64,000 nucleotides of DNA from Pseudomonadota bacterium. Its GTDB lineage: Bacteria; Pseudomonadota; Gammaproteobacteria; Steroidobacterales; Steroidobacteraceae. Position 1 is the stretch's first letter. The number at the start of each line of letters is the position of its first letter. The translations under genes were made by a program, and so were the position numbers. The stretch is from NCBI GenBank assembly GCA_037200975.1, contig JBBCGI010000001.1, positions 3,365,716-3,429,715 of the forward strand, in the 5' to 3' direction. The notes under the pieces are model-generated. The model was not told the origin of the DNA, ran no database searches, and was given only the letters and a program-made list of their open reading frames with translations. Positions 1 through 9,061 of the stretch are shown one piece after another.

Positions 1-650
1 GGTGCAGACAGATCGACGATGCCGCGCACGAAATCCGAGTCCGCTTCGTGGTGGCCGCGTTCGCGCACGGCATTCGCGCGCGCCACGAAATTGTCGGCTT
101 CTTCACCCTTCAGCCGGCAGCGCTTGAGCCAGGCGTGGCGCACGTCGTCATTTTGATAGGCAAACAACACCAGACCCGAGGCGGCGCGCACGATTTCGCG
201 CCGATAGCCGATGCGCACCGAGAAACCCAGATCGCCGGGACGTTCGATGCGCGTGATCACGACGATCTGGTCTTCCGATGCCACCGCAACGTGACAGGAC
301 TGACCGATGTCATGCGCGAGTTTGCGCATGATCGGCAGCGCGGTTTCGACCAGCGATCGCACCGGCGCCTGCGCCATCGCGAGGGCGAACAACTTGTTGG
401 TCAGCACGTAGCCGGAGCCGTTTTCGGCCGTGGTGATGAATCCCTTGAATTCCAGCACCTGCAGCATGCGGAACAATTCGCCCGATGAGCGGCCCAGGCG
501 TTGCGAGATGGTGGAGAGGTTCAGCGGGGACTTGTCAGCGGCGAGCAGCTCGATGACGTCGAGACCTTTCTCGAGCGCCGGCGCGCGGTAACGACTGATG
601 CGGGAGTTGGGGTCGGCGGCGCTGTACGGTGGGCCCGATTTGGTGGTCAT
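1..650 (-). CDS. IclR-family transcriptional regulator (3' end cut by window edge)
   Basis: An open frame starts at an ATG at 648-650 on the minus strand and runs off the left edge with no stop, giving about 216 visible residues. Residues about 25-85 form an IclR-type winged helix (ALEKGLDVIELLAADKSPLN, then TISQRLGRSSGELFRMLQVL). From about residue 100 the start of the effector-binding domain follows (SCHVAVASEDQIVVITRIE). The end of that domain is outside the window. IclR proteins bind palindromes near divergent or adjacent catabolic genes. This one is divergent from the GH31 glycosidase at 875, so it may control it, but I found no clear operator in the 224-bp gap. Family assignment is firm and the ligand is unknown. 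Confidence 0.85.
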   Translation of the reverse strand, partial: MTTKSGPPYSAADPNSRISRYRAPALEKGLDVIELLAADKSPLNLSTISQRLGRSSGELFRMLQVLEFKGFITTAENGSGYVLTNKLFALAMAQAPVRSLVETALPIMRKLAHDIGQSCHVAVASEDQIVVITRIERPGDLGFSVRIGYRREIVRAASGLVLFAYQNDDVRHAWLKRCRLKGEEADNFVARANAVRERGHHEADSDFVRGIVDLSA

Positions 651-874
651 TGTTTGCTTTTTTCTATTGGTACTGACCGGCGAGGGACTCTGCTCATAGC
701 CGGTTGCCCGTTGAGCGCCGTCGCATCGACGCGCTCACTAGAAACCGCTTGATCCTGGCTTTTCATTACAGCATTGTTCTTTTACTCGAAAAATCATAAC
801 CGGAATCGAGCCGTTGGCAATCTTTGCCGGGGCCTGACGACTGCCCCGCAACGACGAGCCAGTACGAGGAATCG

Positions 875-3706
875 ATGAAATTTCTGACGACACTGTTCGC
901 TGCAGTGCTGCTTGCCGCGTGCACGGTCAGCACGAGCGAGGGCACGTATGCCCAGTACGAACGCGGTGTGATCGTCACGCCGTCGTCAGGCGCCGCAAAA
1001 CGCGTGCAGCTGCTGGTGATTTCCGCCGGTATCGTGGAGGTCACCGCGGTGCCCGGCGAGGATATCGTCCTGCCGGTGAGCGTGATGGTGACGAAAGCGC
1101 CGGCCGGCAAACCCGACTTCAGAGTGGCCAGGTACGACGGAGAGATCACGCTCGCAACCGCAAAGCTGATCGCACACGTCTCGCTCGTGACCGGCGCGGT
1201 GACATTCACCGGTCCCGACGGCGAGCCGCTGCTCGAAGAGGTGCCCGTGCGCACGTTGGGCTCTGGTGTGTCGCAGCGTTTCAATCCGGGCTCCGACGAA
1301 GCGTTCTTCGGCCTGGGTCAGCATCAGAACGCGCAGATGAACCTCAACGGTGAAGACGTCGAGATCGCGCAGCACAACATGGATATCGGTGTGCCATTCG
1401 TGGTTTCGAGCCGCAACTACGGCGTGTTGTGGGACAACAATTCGATCACGCGCTTTGGCAATCCGAAGCCCTACGGTCTCGCGTCGCGCGACCTGATCAT
1501 TCGCGACGCGACGGGCAAGGAGGGCGGCTTCACTGCGAGATATTCCATCGGCGGCATGCAGCAGCTTGAGCGCGTCGAGAAGGACGTCAACTATCAGTAC
1601 ATCCGCGATCGGGCGGCGTGGCCGAAGGAGCTGCTGACGGGCAAGGAACCGCGGGTCGGCGCGCCGGCCAGCATTCTTCCCGACCAGTCGGTGACGTGGG
1701 AAGGCACGGTCGAATCCGCGATCGGCGGCCACCACAAGTTCCAGCTCTACGGCAGCAGCTACTTCAAGGTGTTCGTCGACGACAAGCTGGTGCTCGATCG
1801 CTGGCGCCAGAACTGGGCCGCCTGGTATCACAACTTCGCCATCGAGCTTTCAGCCGGCAAACCCGCGAAAGTGAGGATCGAGTGGATTCCGAATGACGGC
1901 TACATCGCGTTGCTGCACAACGATCCGTTGCCGGATGCGGAGAGGCACTCGCTGACGTTCACGTCGGAAACCGGCGCCGCGATCGACTACTACTTCATCG
2001 TCGGCAATTCGCCGGACGAAGTGATAGCAGGTTATCGGACGATCACCGGCAAGGCGGTGATGCTGCCGCGCTGGGCGTACGGCTTCTGGCAGAGCCGCCA
2101 GCGTTACACGACGCAGACAGAGTTGCTGGATGTGGCGGCGGAATACCGCAAGCGCAGGATTCCGCTCGACAACATCGTGTTGGACTGGTTTTACTGGAAA
2201 GAGGACCAGTGGGGTTCGCACGAATTCGATCCGGCGCGGTTTCCAGATCCGAAGGGGATGATAGACAGGCTGCACGCACAGAACGTGCGTTTCATGATTT
2301 CGGTGTGGCCGAAGTTCTATCCGGCTACGGCTAACTACAAGGAGCTGGATGCCGCGGGTTTCATGTACCACGGCAACATCGAGGCGGGCGCGAAGGACTG
2401 GGTAGGTCCGGGTTATGCCTCGTCGTTCTACGATCCGTATTCCAAGCGCGCACGCGACCTGTACTGGCGCCAGATCGACCGGAAGCTGAACGTGCTCGGC
2501 GTCGACGCGTGGTGGATGGATGCTACCGAACCCGATCCGCATTCGAATCTCGACATCGATTCGATCAAGGCGCGAATCGGTCCGACGGCGCAGGGGCCGG
2601 CGGACCAGTACTTCAACACCTATGCGCTAGTCCACACCGAAGGCGTGTACCGCGGCTCGCGCGAATCGGACCCGGACAAACGCCTGTTCATCCTCACGCG
2701 CTCGGGCAATGCCGGAATCCAGCGCAATGCATCCGCGGTGTGGAGCGGCGACATCGCGTCCCGTTGGGACGATCTTTACAACCAGATATCCGCCGGTGTG
2801 AGCATCGGATATTCGGGCTTGCCCAACTGGACGTTCGACATCGGCGGCTTCGCGAACGAGGCGCGCTACAGCGCACGCCAGCCGACGGCGGCGGATCTGG
2901 AAGAATGGCGCGAGATCAATCTGCGTTGGTTCCAGTTCGGCGCATTTGCGCCCCTGTTCCGCTCGCACGGCGAGTATCCGTTCCGCGAGATCTTCAATCT
3001 TGCGCCGCAAGGGTCGGAGGTTTACGACAGCCTCGTGTGGCACGACAAGCTGCGTTATCGCCTGCTGCCATATACGTACACCTCGGCCGCGGATACTTTC
3101 CATCGCGACGGCACCATCATGCGCGGCCTGACGATGGACTTCATGAACGACAGGCGGGCGCGCGAAGTGCGCGACGAATATTTGTTCGGCAAGGCTTTCC
3201 TGGTGGCGCCGGTGCACGAATTCCGCGCGCGTGCCCGCGCTGTCTATCTACCCGCCGGCGCCGACTGGTACGACTTTCATACCGGGACGCTGAGCAGGGG
3301 CGGGCAGACGTTGACTGCCGCGGCGCCTCTCGATCGCATGCCACTGTTCGTGCGCGCGGGGTCGATTGTGCCGGTGGGCCCGGACATCCAGCACACCGCC
3401 GAAAAGCCCGGCGCGCCGCTCACGTTGTTCGTGTTCACCGGTGCCGATGGCAGCTTCGAACTGTACGAAGACGACGGCGTGAGCTATGGGTATGAGAGGG
3501 GCGAGTTTTCGCGCCTTCCGATGCGGTATGACGCGGCGCAGGGCACGTTGACGATCGGCTATCGTGCCGGCAGTTACCCCGGCATGGCCGAAGCGCGCAC
3601 CTTCAATGTGCGCTGGATAAAGGCAGGCGCCGCTCCACCGGCTGATCTCGATGCGAAGCCCGATGCGACGATCCAGTACATGGGCACCCCCGTGACGGTG
3701 AACTAG
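875..3706 (+). CDS. GH31 alpha-xylosidase/alpha-glucosidase-like lipoprotein with PA14 insert
   Basis: A 943-residue glycoside hydrolase family 31 enzyme, predicted to release alpha-linked xylose or glucose from oligosaccharides. The start at 875 follows a GAGGA Shine-Dalgarno and gives a lipoprotein signal (MKFLTTLFAAVLLAAC), so the enzyme is probably membrane-anchored in the periplasm or on the surface. The GH31 N-terminal beta domain contains the FGLGQHQN stretch. A PA14-like insert occupies roughly residues 255-355 (GHHKFQLYGSSYFKVFVDDK). The nucleophile motif WWMDATEPD places Asp at about 549, and the acid/base motif WSGDIASRWDD places Asp at about 626. A PA14 insert at this place is known in Cellvibrio-type alpha-xylosidases acting on xyloglucan. 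Xylosidase rather than glucosidase specificity is therefore an inference. A longer upstream in-frame ATG at 824 would destroy the signal peptide. Confidence 0.85.
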   Translation: MKFLTTLFAAVLLAACTVSTSEGTYAQYERGVIVTPSSGAAKRVQLLVISAGIVEVTAVPGEDIVLPVSVMVTKAPAGKPDFRVARYDGEITLATAKLIAHVSLVTGAVTFTGPDGEPLLEEVPVRTLGSGVSQRFNPGSDEAFFGLGQHQNAQMNLNGEDVEIAQHNMDIGVPFVVSSRNYGVLWDNNSITRFGNPKPYGLASRDLIIRDATGKEGGFTARYSIGGMQQLERVEKDVNYQYIRDRAAWPKELLTGKEPRVGAPASILPDQSVTWEGTVESAIGGHHKFQLYGSSYFKVFVDDKLVLDRWRQNWAAWYHNFAIELSAGKPAKVRIEWIPNDGYIALLHNDPLPDAERHSLTFTSETGAAIDYYFIVGNSPDEVIAGYRTITGKAVMLPRWAYGFWQSRQRYTTQTELLDVAAEYRKRRIPLDNIVLDWFYWKEDQWGSHEFDPARFPDPKGMIDRLHAQNVRFMISVWPKFYPATANYKELDAAGFMYHGNIEAGAKDWVGPGYASSFYDPYSKRARDLYWRQIDRKLNVLGVDAWWMDATEPDPHSNLDIDSIKARIGPTAQGPADQYFNTYALVHTEGVYRGSRESDPDKRLFILTRSGNAGIQRNASAVWSGDIASRWDDLYNQISAGVSIGYSGLPNWTFDIGGFANEARYSARQPTAADLEEWREINLRWFQFGAFAPLFRSHGEYPFREIFNLAPQGSEVYDSLVWHDKLRYRLLPYTYTSAADTFHRDGTIMRGLTMDFMNDRRAREVRDEYLFGKAFLVAPVHEFRARARAVYLPAGADWYDFHTGTLSRGGQTLTAAAPLDRMPLFVRAGSIVPVGPDIQHTAEKPGAPLTLFVFTGADGSFELYEDDGVSYGYERGEFSRLPMRYDAAQGTLTIGYRAGSYPGMAEARTFNVRWIKAGAAPPADLDAKPDATIQYMGTPVTVN

Positions 3707-3711
3707 GAAGA

Positions 3712-3797
3712 GGTGCCGGGGTGCAATTCTCGTAATTGCGCCATCGCTTGGTCTCGAGCTTTGGTCAGCGCAATTACGAGAATTGCACCCCGGCACC
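3712..3797. repeat. Long palindromic element 1 (29-bp arms, 28-nt loop)
   Basis: The arms 3712-3740 and 3769-3797 are perfect reverse complements. They carry the core GTGCCGGGGTGCAATTCTCG, which recurs in the element at 52929-53028. It begins 5 bp after the GH31 stop codon and ends 74 bp before zwf. The hairpin may also terminate transcription, although no T-run follows it. Confidence 0.9.
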
Positions 3798-3871
3798 ACT
3801 CTCTGCGCCACCGCTGTGGTAAAACTTCCGCCACGGGGGGTGTTCTCTACTAATAAGAAAGGGAGTGCGCC

Positions 3872-5335
3872 GTGGCGAAGGTTCCAGCGGGTGTGGGTCC
3901 GCGCTTTCCACAAGTCGTCGTGCTCGTGGGAGCGACTGGCGATCTCGCGCGCCGCAAGCTGATTCCGGGGTTGTTTCACCTCGCGAGCGCGGGATTCATC
4001 CCCGGCTGCCGCATCATCGGCGTGTCGCTCGACGAATTCGATGCCGAGGCGTTTCGCGGCTTCGCGCGCGAGGCGCTCAACGAATTTTCCGCGCGCAAGG
4101 TCGGTGATGCCGACTGGAGCACGTTCGCAGGTTCCCTCGACTACGTTTCGCTCGCCGCCGGCCCCGCCGTGTTGGCCGACGCCGTGGCGCGCGCGGAGAA
4201 GTCGATCGGCACGGAAAGCCGGCGTTTGCATTACCTGAGCGTTCCGCCCAACGCCGCGCTCTCCGCGGTGCGCATGCTGGGCGACGCGGGACTGGTGCAG
4301 AACTCGCGCGTCATCATGGAGAAGCCGTTCGGCACCGATCTGACCAGCGCGGTCGCGCTGAACGCCAAACTGCACGAAGTGTTCGCGGAGGAGCAGATCT
4401 TCCGCATCGATCATTTCCTCGGCAAGGAGCCCGCACAGAACATCCTCGCGTTCCGGTTCGCGAACGGTTTGTTCGAACCGATCTGGAATCGCAATTTCAT
4501 CGACCACGTGCAGATAGACGTACCCGAAACGCTGGGTCTCGGCAAACGCTCGGCCTTCTACGAATCCACCGGTGCCTATCGCGACATGGTGGTCACGCAC
4601 CTGTTCCAGATCCTGGGGTTCATGGCGATGGAGCCGCCCACGCACCTCGCGCCCAAGCCCATCAGCGAAGAGAAAAACAAGGTGTTTCGCAGCATGTTGC
4701 CGATCCAGCCCGCCGATGTGGTGCGCGGGCAGTACATCGGTTATCGCGGCGAGCAAGGCGTCAGCGCCGAGTCCGACACCGAGACCTTCATCGCGATGAA
4801 GTGTTCGATCGACAACTGGCGCTGGGCCGGCGTGCCGTTCTATCTACGCACCGGCAAGAAGCTGGCCGAAGGGCAACGCATCATCTCGATCGCGTTCCGC
4901 GAGCCGCCGAAGAGCATGTTCCCCGAAGGATCCGGCATCGGCGCGCATGGACCCGATCACCTCACATTCGACCTGGCCGACGCCGCGCGCACGTCGCTGT
5001 CTTTTTACGGCAAACGGCCCGGGCCCGGCATGCGGCTCGACAAACACAGCCTGCAGTTCGCGATGAACGACACCGGCCAGATCAGCGATGTGCTCGAGGC
5101 GTACGAGCGCCTGATCCTCGACGCGATGCGCGGCGACCACACGCTGTTCACGACGGCGGAAGGCATCGAGCGCCTGTGGGAAGTCTCGGTGCCGTTGCTG
5201 GAAGCCCCACCGCCGGTGCGTTCGTACTCGGCGGGTTCCTGGGGACCCAATGCGATCCACCAACTGATCGCGCCGCACGCATGGCGGCTGCCGTTCGAGC
5301 GCACATGGCGCGACCCTAACAAGCAGGGCAGCTAG
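3872..5335 (+). CDS. zwf: Glucose-6-phosphate 1-dehydrogenase
   Basis: A 487-residue cytoplasmic enzyme that oxidises glucose-6-phosphate to 6-phosphogluconolactone with NAD(P)+, the entry step of the oxidative pentose phosphate and Entner-Doudoroff routes. The GTG start at 3872 gives MAKVPAGVG. The nucleotide-binding motif VGATGDLARRK sits at residues 19-29, and the active-site motif RIDHFLGKE has its catalytic His at 181. Length matches the family. It stands alone here: no pgl or edd/eda genes are adjacent. Upstream lies palindromic element 1, and downstream a separate lipoprotein gene with its own strong ribosome-binding site. Confidence 0.97.
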   Translation: MAKVPAGVGPRFPQVVVLVGATGDLARRKLIPGLFHLASAGFIPGCRIIGVSLDEFDAEAFRGFAREALNEFSARKVGDADWSTFAGSLDYVSLAAGPAVLADAVARAEKSIGTESRRLHYLSVPPNAALSAVRMLGDAGLVQNSRVIMEKPFGTDLTSAVALNAKLHEVFAEEQIFRIDHFLGKEPAQNILAFRFANGLFEPIWNRNFIDHVQIDVPETLGLGKRSAFYESTGAYRDMVVTHLFQILGFMAMEPPTHLAPKPISEEKNKVFRSMLPIQPADVVRGQYIGYRGEQGVSAESDTETFIAMKCSIDNWRWAGVPFYLRTGKKLAEGQRIISIAFREPPKSMFPEGSGIGAHGPDHLTFDLADAARTSLSFYGKRPGPGMRLDKHSLQFAMNDTGQISDVLEAYERLILDAMRGDHTLFTTAEGIERLWEVSVPLLEAPPPVRSYSAGSWGPNAIHQLIAPHAWRLPFERTWRDPNKQGS

Positions 5336-5394
5336 CGCCGTTTCCTCGATGCGGGCAAAATCCTCGGTCTCTTGAAGGGGATCAAGGAGGGGTT

Positions 5395-5787
5395 ATGTCA
5401 CGTATCTGGTACGGAATCGCGCTGTTATGCGTCGCTGGGGCTTGTAGTGCGCAGCAAGGCGCGTCGTCGCCCGGGCCCGGAATGTCTTCGGGGCAGGGCA
5501 CGGCTTCGGACGTCCGGAGCACGGTCCAGGACCCGAAGTCGGCAGAAATTCCCTTGTACGCGGGCGCTCAGATCTCCGACATCCTCACGGCACTCACCGA
5601 AAAGGGTTTCAAGATCAAGTGGAGCCCCGAAGAGGTGTTGCCCACCATGACCCTGCTCGAACGGCCGAAATCCACGCGCATCGACAATCTGCTCAACGAG
5701 ATTCTCAAGCCCTATGCCATGCGCGCGGATCACAACCTGCAGGACGGCGGGTACCGCGTGAAGCCGCTGAAGAAAAAGAAGAAGTAA
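5395..5787 (+). CDS. Orphan STN-domain-like lipoprotein
   Basis: A 130-residue predicted lipoprotein behind a very strong ribosome-binding site (AAGGAGG just upstream of the ATG). The N-terminus (MSRIWYGIALLCVAGAC) has a lipobox-like VAGAC. After a Ser/Gly-rich linker, residues about 55-120 (ISDILTALTEKGFKIKWSPE, then LDNLLNE-like and a GGYRV end) resemble the short STN domain found at the N-terminus of secretins and some TonB-dependent transducers. It ends in a lysine-rich tail. STN domains normally precede a secretin or receptor barrel, and here none is fused. A role in the cell envelope is inferred only from the signal and the fold resemblance. Confidence 0.65.
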   Translation: MSRIWYGIALLCVAGACSAQQGASSPGPGMSSGQGTASDVRSTVQDPKSAEIPLYAGAQISDILTALTEKGFKIKWSPEEVLPTMTLLERPKSTRIDNLLNEILKPYAMRADHNLQDGGYRVKPLKKKKK

Positions 5788-5898
5788 CTTCCACCGGGCA
5801 CGACCCCCGGCCGGCTGGCCGCGGGCCGAGTCAAACAACCTTCTGCCCCAAAGCCATTAATAAGAGTGGCCGGGATAGCATTCATTCTCGATTGCAAA

Positions 5899-5913
5899 CA
5901 GGAATGATTCGCA
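5899..5913 (-). promoter_or_regulatory. Candidate Fur box
   Basis: Read on the minus strand the 15-mer is TGCGAATCATTCCTG, which matches 11 of 15 positions of the Fur consensus TGAGAATCATTCTCA. It lies about 120 bp upstream of the siderophore receptor, a typical Fur target. No protein-binding evidence is available. Confidence 0.4.
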
Positions 5914-6031
5914 ATACGATGCTGGCCGACGCTGATGGCGGCAACCGCCGTTTCAGCACCTGCTGACCAGCCAGCCACTCCCACCGGATAGCCAGAGCTG
6001 CTCGAAACAACATTTCGTTCGGGAGCCAACC

Positions 6032-8320
6032 GTGTCGTTCATTGATTCCGCCTTTGGGTGCGAAGGTTCTTCGCGCCGCCGTATCGCCCTCGCCGTGAGC
6101 CTCGCGCTCGCCGCCGCAGCCTCAAACGCCCAGGCGCAGACCGCCGAAGAAGCAAAAACACTGCCGAAAGTTTCCGTGCAGGCAGCCGAGGAAGAGCCGA
6201 CCCCGAAGGTCGATCGCGTCTCCTCGCCGAAATTCACGCAAGCCCTGGTCGACACGCCGCAGACGATCTCGATCGTCAGCTCGCAGGTGTTGAGTCAGCA
6301 GGGCGCGACTTCGCTGTCGCAGGCGCTGCGTAATACCCCCGGAGTCACGTTCTTGTTAGGCGAGAACGGCAACACCGCCACCGGCGATTCCATCTTCATG
6401 CGCGGCTTCGATACGCAAGGAAGCATCTTCATCGACGGCATCCGCGATCTGGGTTCGGTCACACGCGACACGTTCAACACGGAGCAGGTCGAGATCGCCA
6501 AGGGCCCGGCGGGCCCTGACTACGGCCGCAGTGCCGCGTCGGGTTACGTGAACCTCGCCAGCAAGGTGCCCGGCGTGGAGAACTTCGCTTCCGGCACCGC
6601 CAGTTACGGTACGAGCTCCAACGGCCGTATCACGGGTGACGTGAATCATCGCGTCGACGGCACCGGCACGGCGTTCCGCCTCAACGTGATGGGTCAGGAC
6701 GGCGACGTCGACGGCCGCGACTACATCGAACGCAAGGGCTGGGCATTGGCCCCGTCGCTGGCGTTCGGTCTCGAAAGCGACACGCGCGCGTACTTCTATC
6801 TACTCCACACCGAGAGCGACAACACGCCGGACGGCGGCGTACCGACCATCGGTCTCGACGGCTTTTACAACGCCGCGTTCGATACCGGCGGCGCGAATGC
6901 CGGCGTGGATCCGGCCCGTGTCGACCGCGACAACTGGTACGGCCTCGTCAGCGATTTCGAAGAGGTCAAGGGCACGATGTTCACGGCCCGCATCGAACAC
7001 GATTTCAGCGACAACGTCTCGATCCGCAATACGTCGCGTTACGGCAAGCTGCGCCAGTTCTACGTGCTCACGGGCGTCAACGCATTGACCGTGACCAACC
7101 CGAATCCGGACCTGTGGACCGTTGCACGCACGCGGCAATCCAAGTTCCAGGAAAACACGCTGCTGACCAACCAGACCAACGTCACGGCGAACCTGCTGCT
7201 GGGCGGCATGCAGCACAACATCACCGGCGGTTTCGAGTTCATCGATGAAGAGCAGTACAACCCGGTGTATGTCGGCCTCGGAACGCCGATCACGCCGGCC
7301 AATCTGTACCACCCGAATCGCAACGACGTGCAGCCCGGTTATGCACCGGTGCGCAATGGCGTGTACACGCGCGGCGAAACCCAGACCGCCGGCGTCTACG
7401 TGTTCGACACCGTGAGCTTCACCGAACAGTGGCAGTTCACCGCAGGTTTCCGCGTCGACAGCTTCGACACGGATTTCGACAGCGCCGCGTTGTCCACCGC
7501 GACTAGTCATCCGACGTTGCCGGTCGGCACGCTGGTGCCGGTTTCGCTGCAGGCGGATGACACCCTGTTCTCGTACAAGACGGGGCTGGTGTTCAAGCCG
7601 CTCGAGAACGGCAGCATCTACCTGTCGTACGCGACGTCCCAGCAGCCTCCGGGCGGCGCCAATTTCCAGCTCAGCACCGCGGCTAACAATGCCAACCGTT
7701 CCGACCTGAAGCCGACCGAAGGGTCCAACATCGAACTCGGCACGAAGTGGGAGCTGCGCGATGGCGCGCTGGCCGTCACCGCCGCGTTGTTCAGCAGCGC
7801 GAACAAGGACGAGCTGATCCCCGACGCCGTCGATCCGACGCTGTTCGTGCAGGTCGGCAAGCGCGAAGTCAAAGGCATCGAGCTCGGACTGGTGGGCAAG
7901 ATCACCGACAACTGGGAGATCAGCGCGGGTCTTGCGAAGATGGATACCGAGGTCTCGCGGGGTTCGGCCACGCAGACGGGATCGCAGATCAACTGGTCGC
8001 CGGAGCTCACATTCTCGAGCTGGACCACGTATCACACGCCGTTCGGCCTCTCGTTTGGCGGTGGAGTGCGTTACGTCGACACCGTCGCGCGATCGATCAA
8101 CAACGCGGCGATTCCGGCAACTACCAACCTGTACCAGGCGCCTGACTACTGGGTGGTGGATGCCATGGCGTCCTATGCGATCAATGACAAGGTCTCGCTG
8201 CAGCTCAATGGCTACAACCTGACCGACGAGCTGTACATCGCGTCGCTGAACAACAGCGGTGCGCGTTACAACCCGGGTTCGCCGCGCTCGGCGCTGTTGA
8301 CCGTGAACTTCACGTTCTGA
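6032..8320 (+). CDS. TonB-dependent siderophore receptor (Fiu/PiuA-like)
   Basis: A 762-residue outer-membrane receptor expected to import ferric catecholate siderophores using TonB energy. The GTG start at 6032 follows a GGGAG ribosome-binding site and yields a signal peptide ending ASNAQA. The TonB box/plug begins near [11 protein letters not shown]. The plug contains [19 protein letters not shown] and the motif [20 protein letters not shown], typical of the siderophore-receptor branch. The protein ends in an aromatic residue (LLTVNFTF), as outer-membrane barrels do. The next gene, 25 bp downstream, is a PiuC-type dioxygenase, the classic fiu-ybiX/piuA-piuC pairing, which supports a catecholate-iron role. 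A Fur-like site lies upstream. Confidence 0.93.
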   Translation: MSFIDSAFGCEGSSRRRIALAVSLALAAAASNAQAQTAEEAKTLPKVSVQAAEEEPTPKVDRVSSPKFTQALVDTPQTISIVSSQVLSQQGATSLSQALRNTPGVTFLLGENGNTATGDSIFMRGFDTQGSIFIDGIRDLGSVTRDTFNTEQVEIAKGPAGPDYGRSAASGYVNLASKVPGVENFASGTASYGTSSNGRITGDVNHRVDGTGTAFRLNVMGQDGDVDGRDYIERKGWALAPSLAFGLESDTRAYFYLLHTESDNTPDGGVPTIGLDGFYNAAFDTGGANAGVDPARVDRDNWYGLVSDFEEVKGTMFTARIEHDFSDNVSIRNTSRYGKLRQFYVLTGVNALTVTNPNPDLWTVARTRQSKFQENTLLTNQTNVTANLLLGGMQHNITGGFEFIDEEQYNPVYVGLGTPITPANLYHPNRNDVQPGYAPVRNGVYTRGETQTAGVYVFDTVSFTEQWQFTAGFRVDSFDTDFDSAALSTATSHPTLPVGTLVPVSLQADDTLFSYKTGLVFKPLENGSIYLSYATSQQPPGGANFQLSTAANNANRSDLKPTEGSNIELGTKWELRDGALAVTAALFSSANKDELIPDAVDPTLFVQVGKREVKGIELGLVGKITDNWEISAGLAKMDTEVSRGSATQTGSQINWSPELTFSSWTTYHTPFGLSFGGGVRYVDTVARSINNAAIPATTNLYQAPDYWVVDAMASYAINDKVSLQLNGYNLTDELYIASLNNSGARYNPGSPRSALLTVNFTF

Positions 8321-8345
8321 GGTCCGCTGTGCGAGCATTCGGCCC

Positions 8346-9026
8346 ATGATGATTCATGTGCCGAAGGTGCTGACGGTCGAGCAGGTGGCGGAATGCCGCC
8401 GCCTGCTCGCGGCCGCCGACTGGACCGACGGCAAGGCCACGGCCGGCGAGCAGGGCGCGCTGGTGAAGAAGAACCGACAGTTGCCCGAGTTGTCGCCCGT
8501 CGGGCGGCAGCTGGGCGAGTTGATCCTCACCGCGCTGTCGCGCAATCCGCTGTTTTTCTCCGCCGCGCTGCCGTTGAAGACCGTGCCGCCGCTGTTCAAT
8601 CGCTATGAAGGCGGCGAGCAGTACGGCATGCACATCGACGGCGCCGTGCGTGCCGTGCCGGGTACTTCGCATTTCATCCGGACGGATCTTTCCTCGACGC
8701 TGTTCCTGACCGATCCCGCGGACTACGACGGCGGGGAACTGGTCGTGGTCGATACGTTCGGCCAGCAGTCCGTCAAACTACCGGCGGGAGATCTGATCCT
8801 GTACACGTCCGGTAGTTTGCATCGCGTGAATCCCGTGACAAGCGGCGCGCGGGTGTCGTCGTTTTTCTGGACGCAGAGCATGGTGCGCGACCCCCAGCAA
8901 CGCGAAACGCTGTACCAGCTGGATCAAACCATCCAGAAAATCCGCGGCAAACATGGCGAGAACGACGAAACGGTGGCGCTCGCGGGGCACTATCACAACC
9001 TGTTGCGGATGTGGTCGGAGATCTGA
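8346..9026 (+). CDS. piuC: PKHD-type Fe(II)/2-oxoglutarate dioxygenase PiuC/YbiX
   Basis: A 226-residue Fe(II)- and 2-oxoglutarate-dependent hydroxylase of the PiuC/YbiX family, co-transcribed with the upstream siderophore receptor (25-bp gap). The iron-binding triad is visible as MHIDGAV (His96, Asp98) and SLHRVNPVT (His159). The 2-oxoglutarate-binding Arg is about residue 169 (SGARVSSF). Members are induced under iron limitation, but their substrate is not settled and modification of a siderophore or of the receptor has been suggested. Start: ATG at 8346, with a second ATG at 8349 also possible. Confidence 0.93.
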   Translation: MMIHVPKVLTVEQVAECRRLLAAADWTDGKATAGEQGALVKKNRQLPELSPVGRQLGELILTALSRNPLFFSAALPLKTVPPLFNRYEGGEQYGMHIDGAVRAVPGTSHFIRTDLSSTLFLTDPADYDGGELVVVDTFGQQSVKLPAGDLILYTSGSLHRVNPVTSGARVSSFFWTQSMVRDPQQRETLYQLDQTIQKIRGKHGENDETVALAGHYHNLLRMWSEI

Positions 9027-9061
9027 CTCCCGCCGTTCGGCCTCCAGCACGAATTCTGACG

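Noticed and set aside
48..752. Two plus-strand open frames at the left end
   Set aside because: They are antisense to the IclR coding frame, which carries a convincing winged-helix and effector-domain sequence.
3248..4756. A long minus-strand open frame (502 residues) opposite zwf
   Set aside because: High-GC antisense frame with no recognisable protein; the plus strand encodes a full zwf with active-site motifs.
6800..8347. Long minus-strand open frame opposite the siderophore receptor
   Set aside because: Arg/His/Val-rich antisense translation without family motifs; the receptor on the plus strand is clear.
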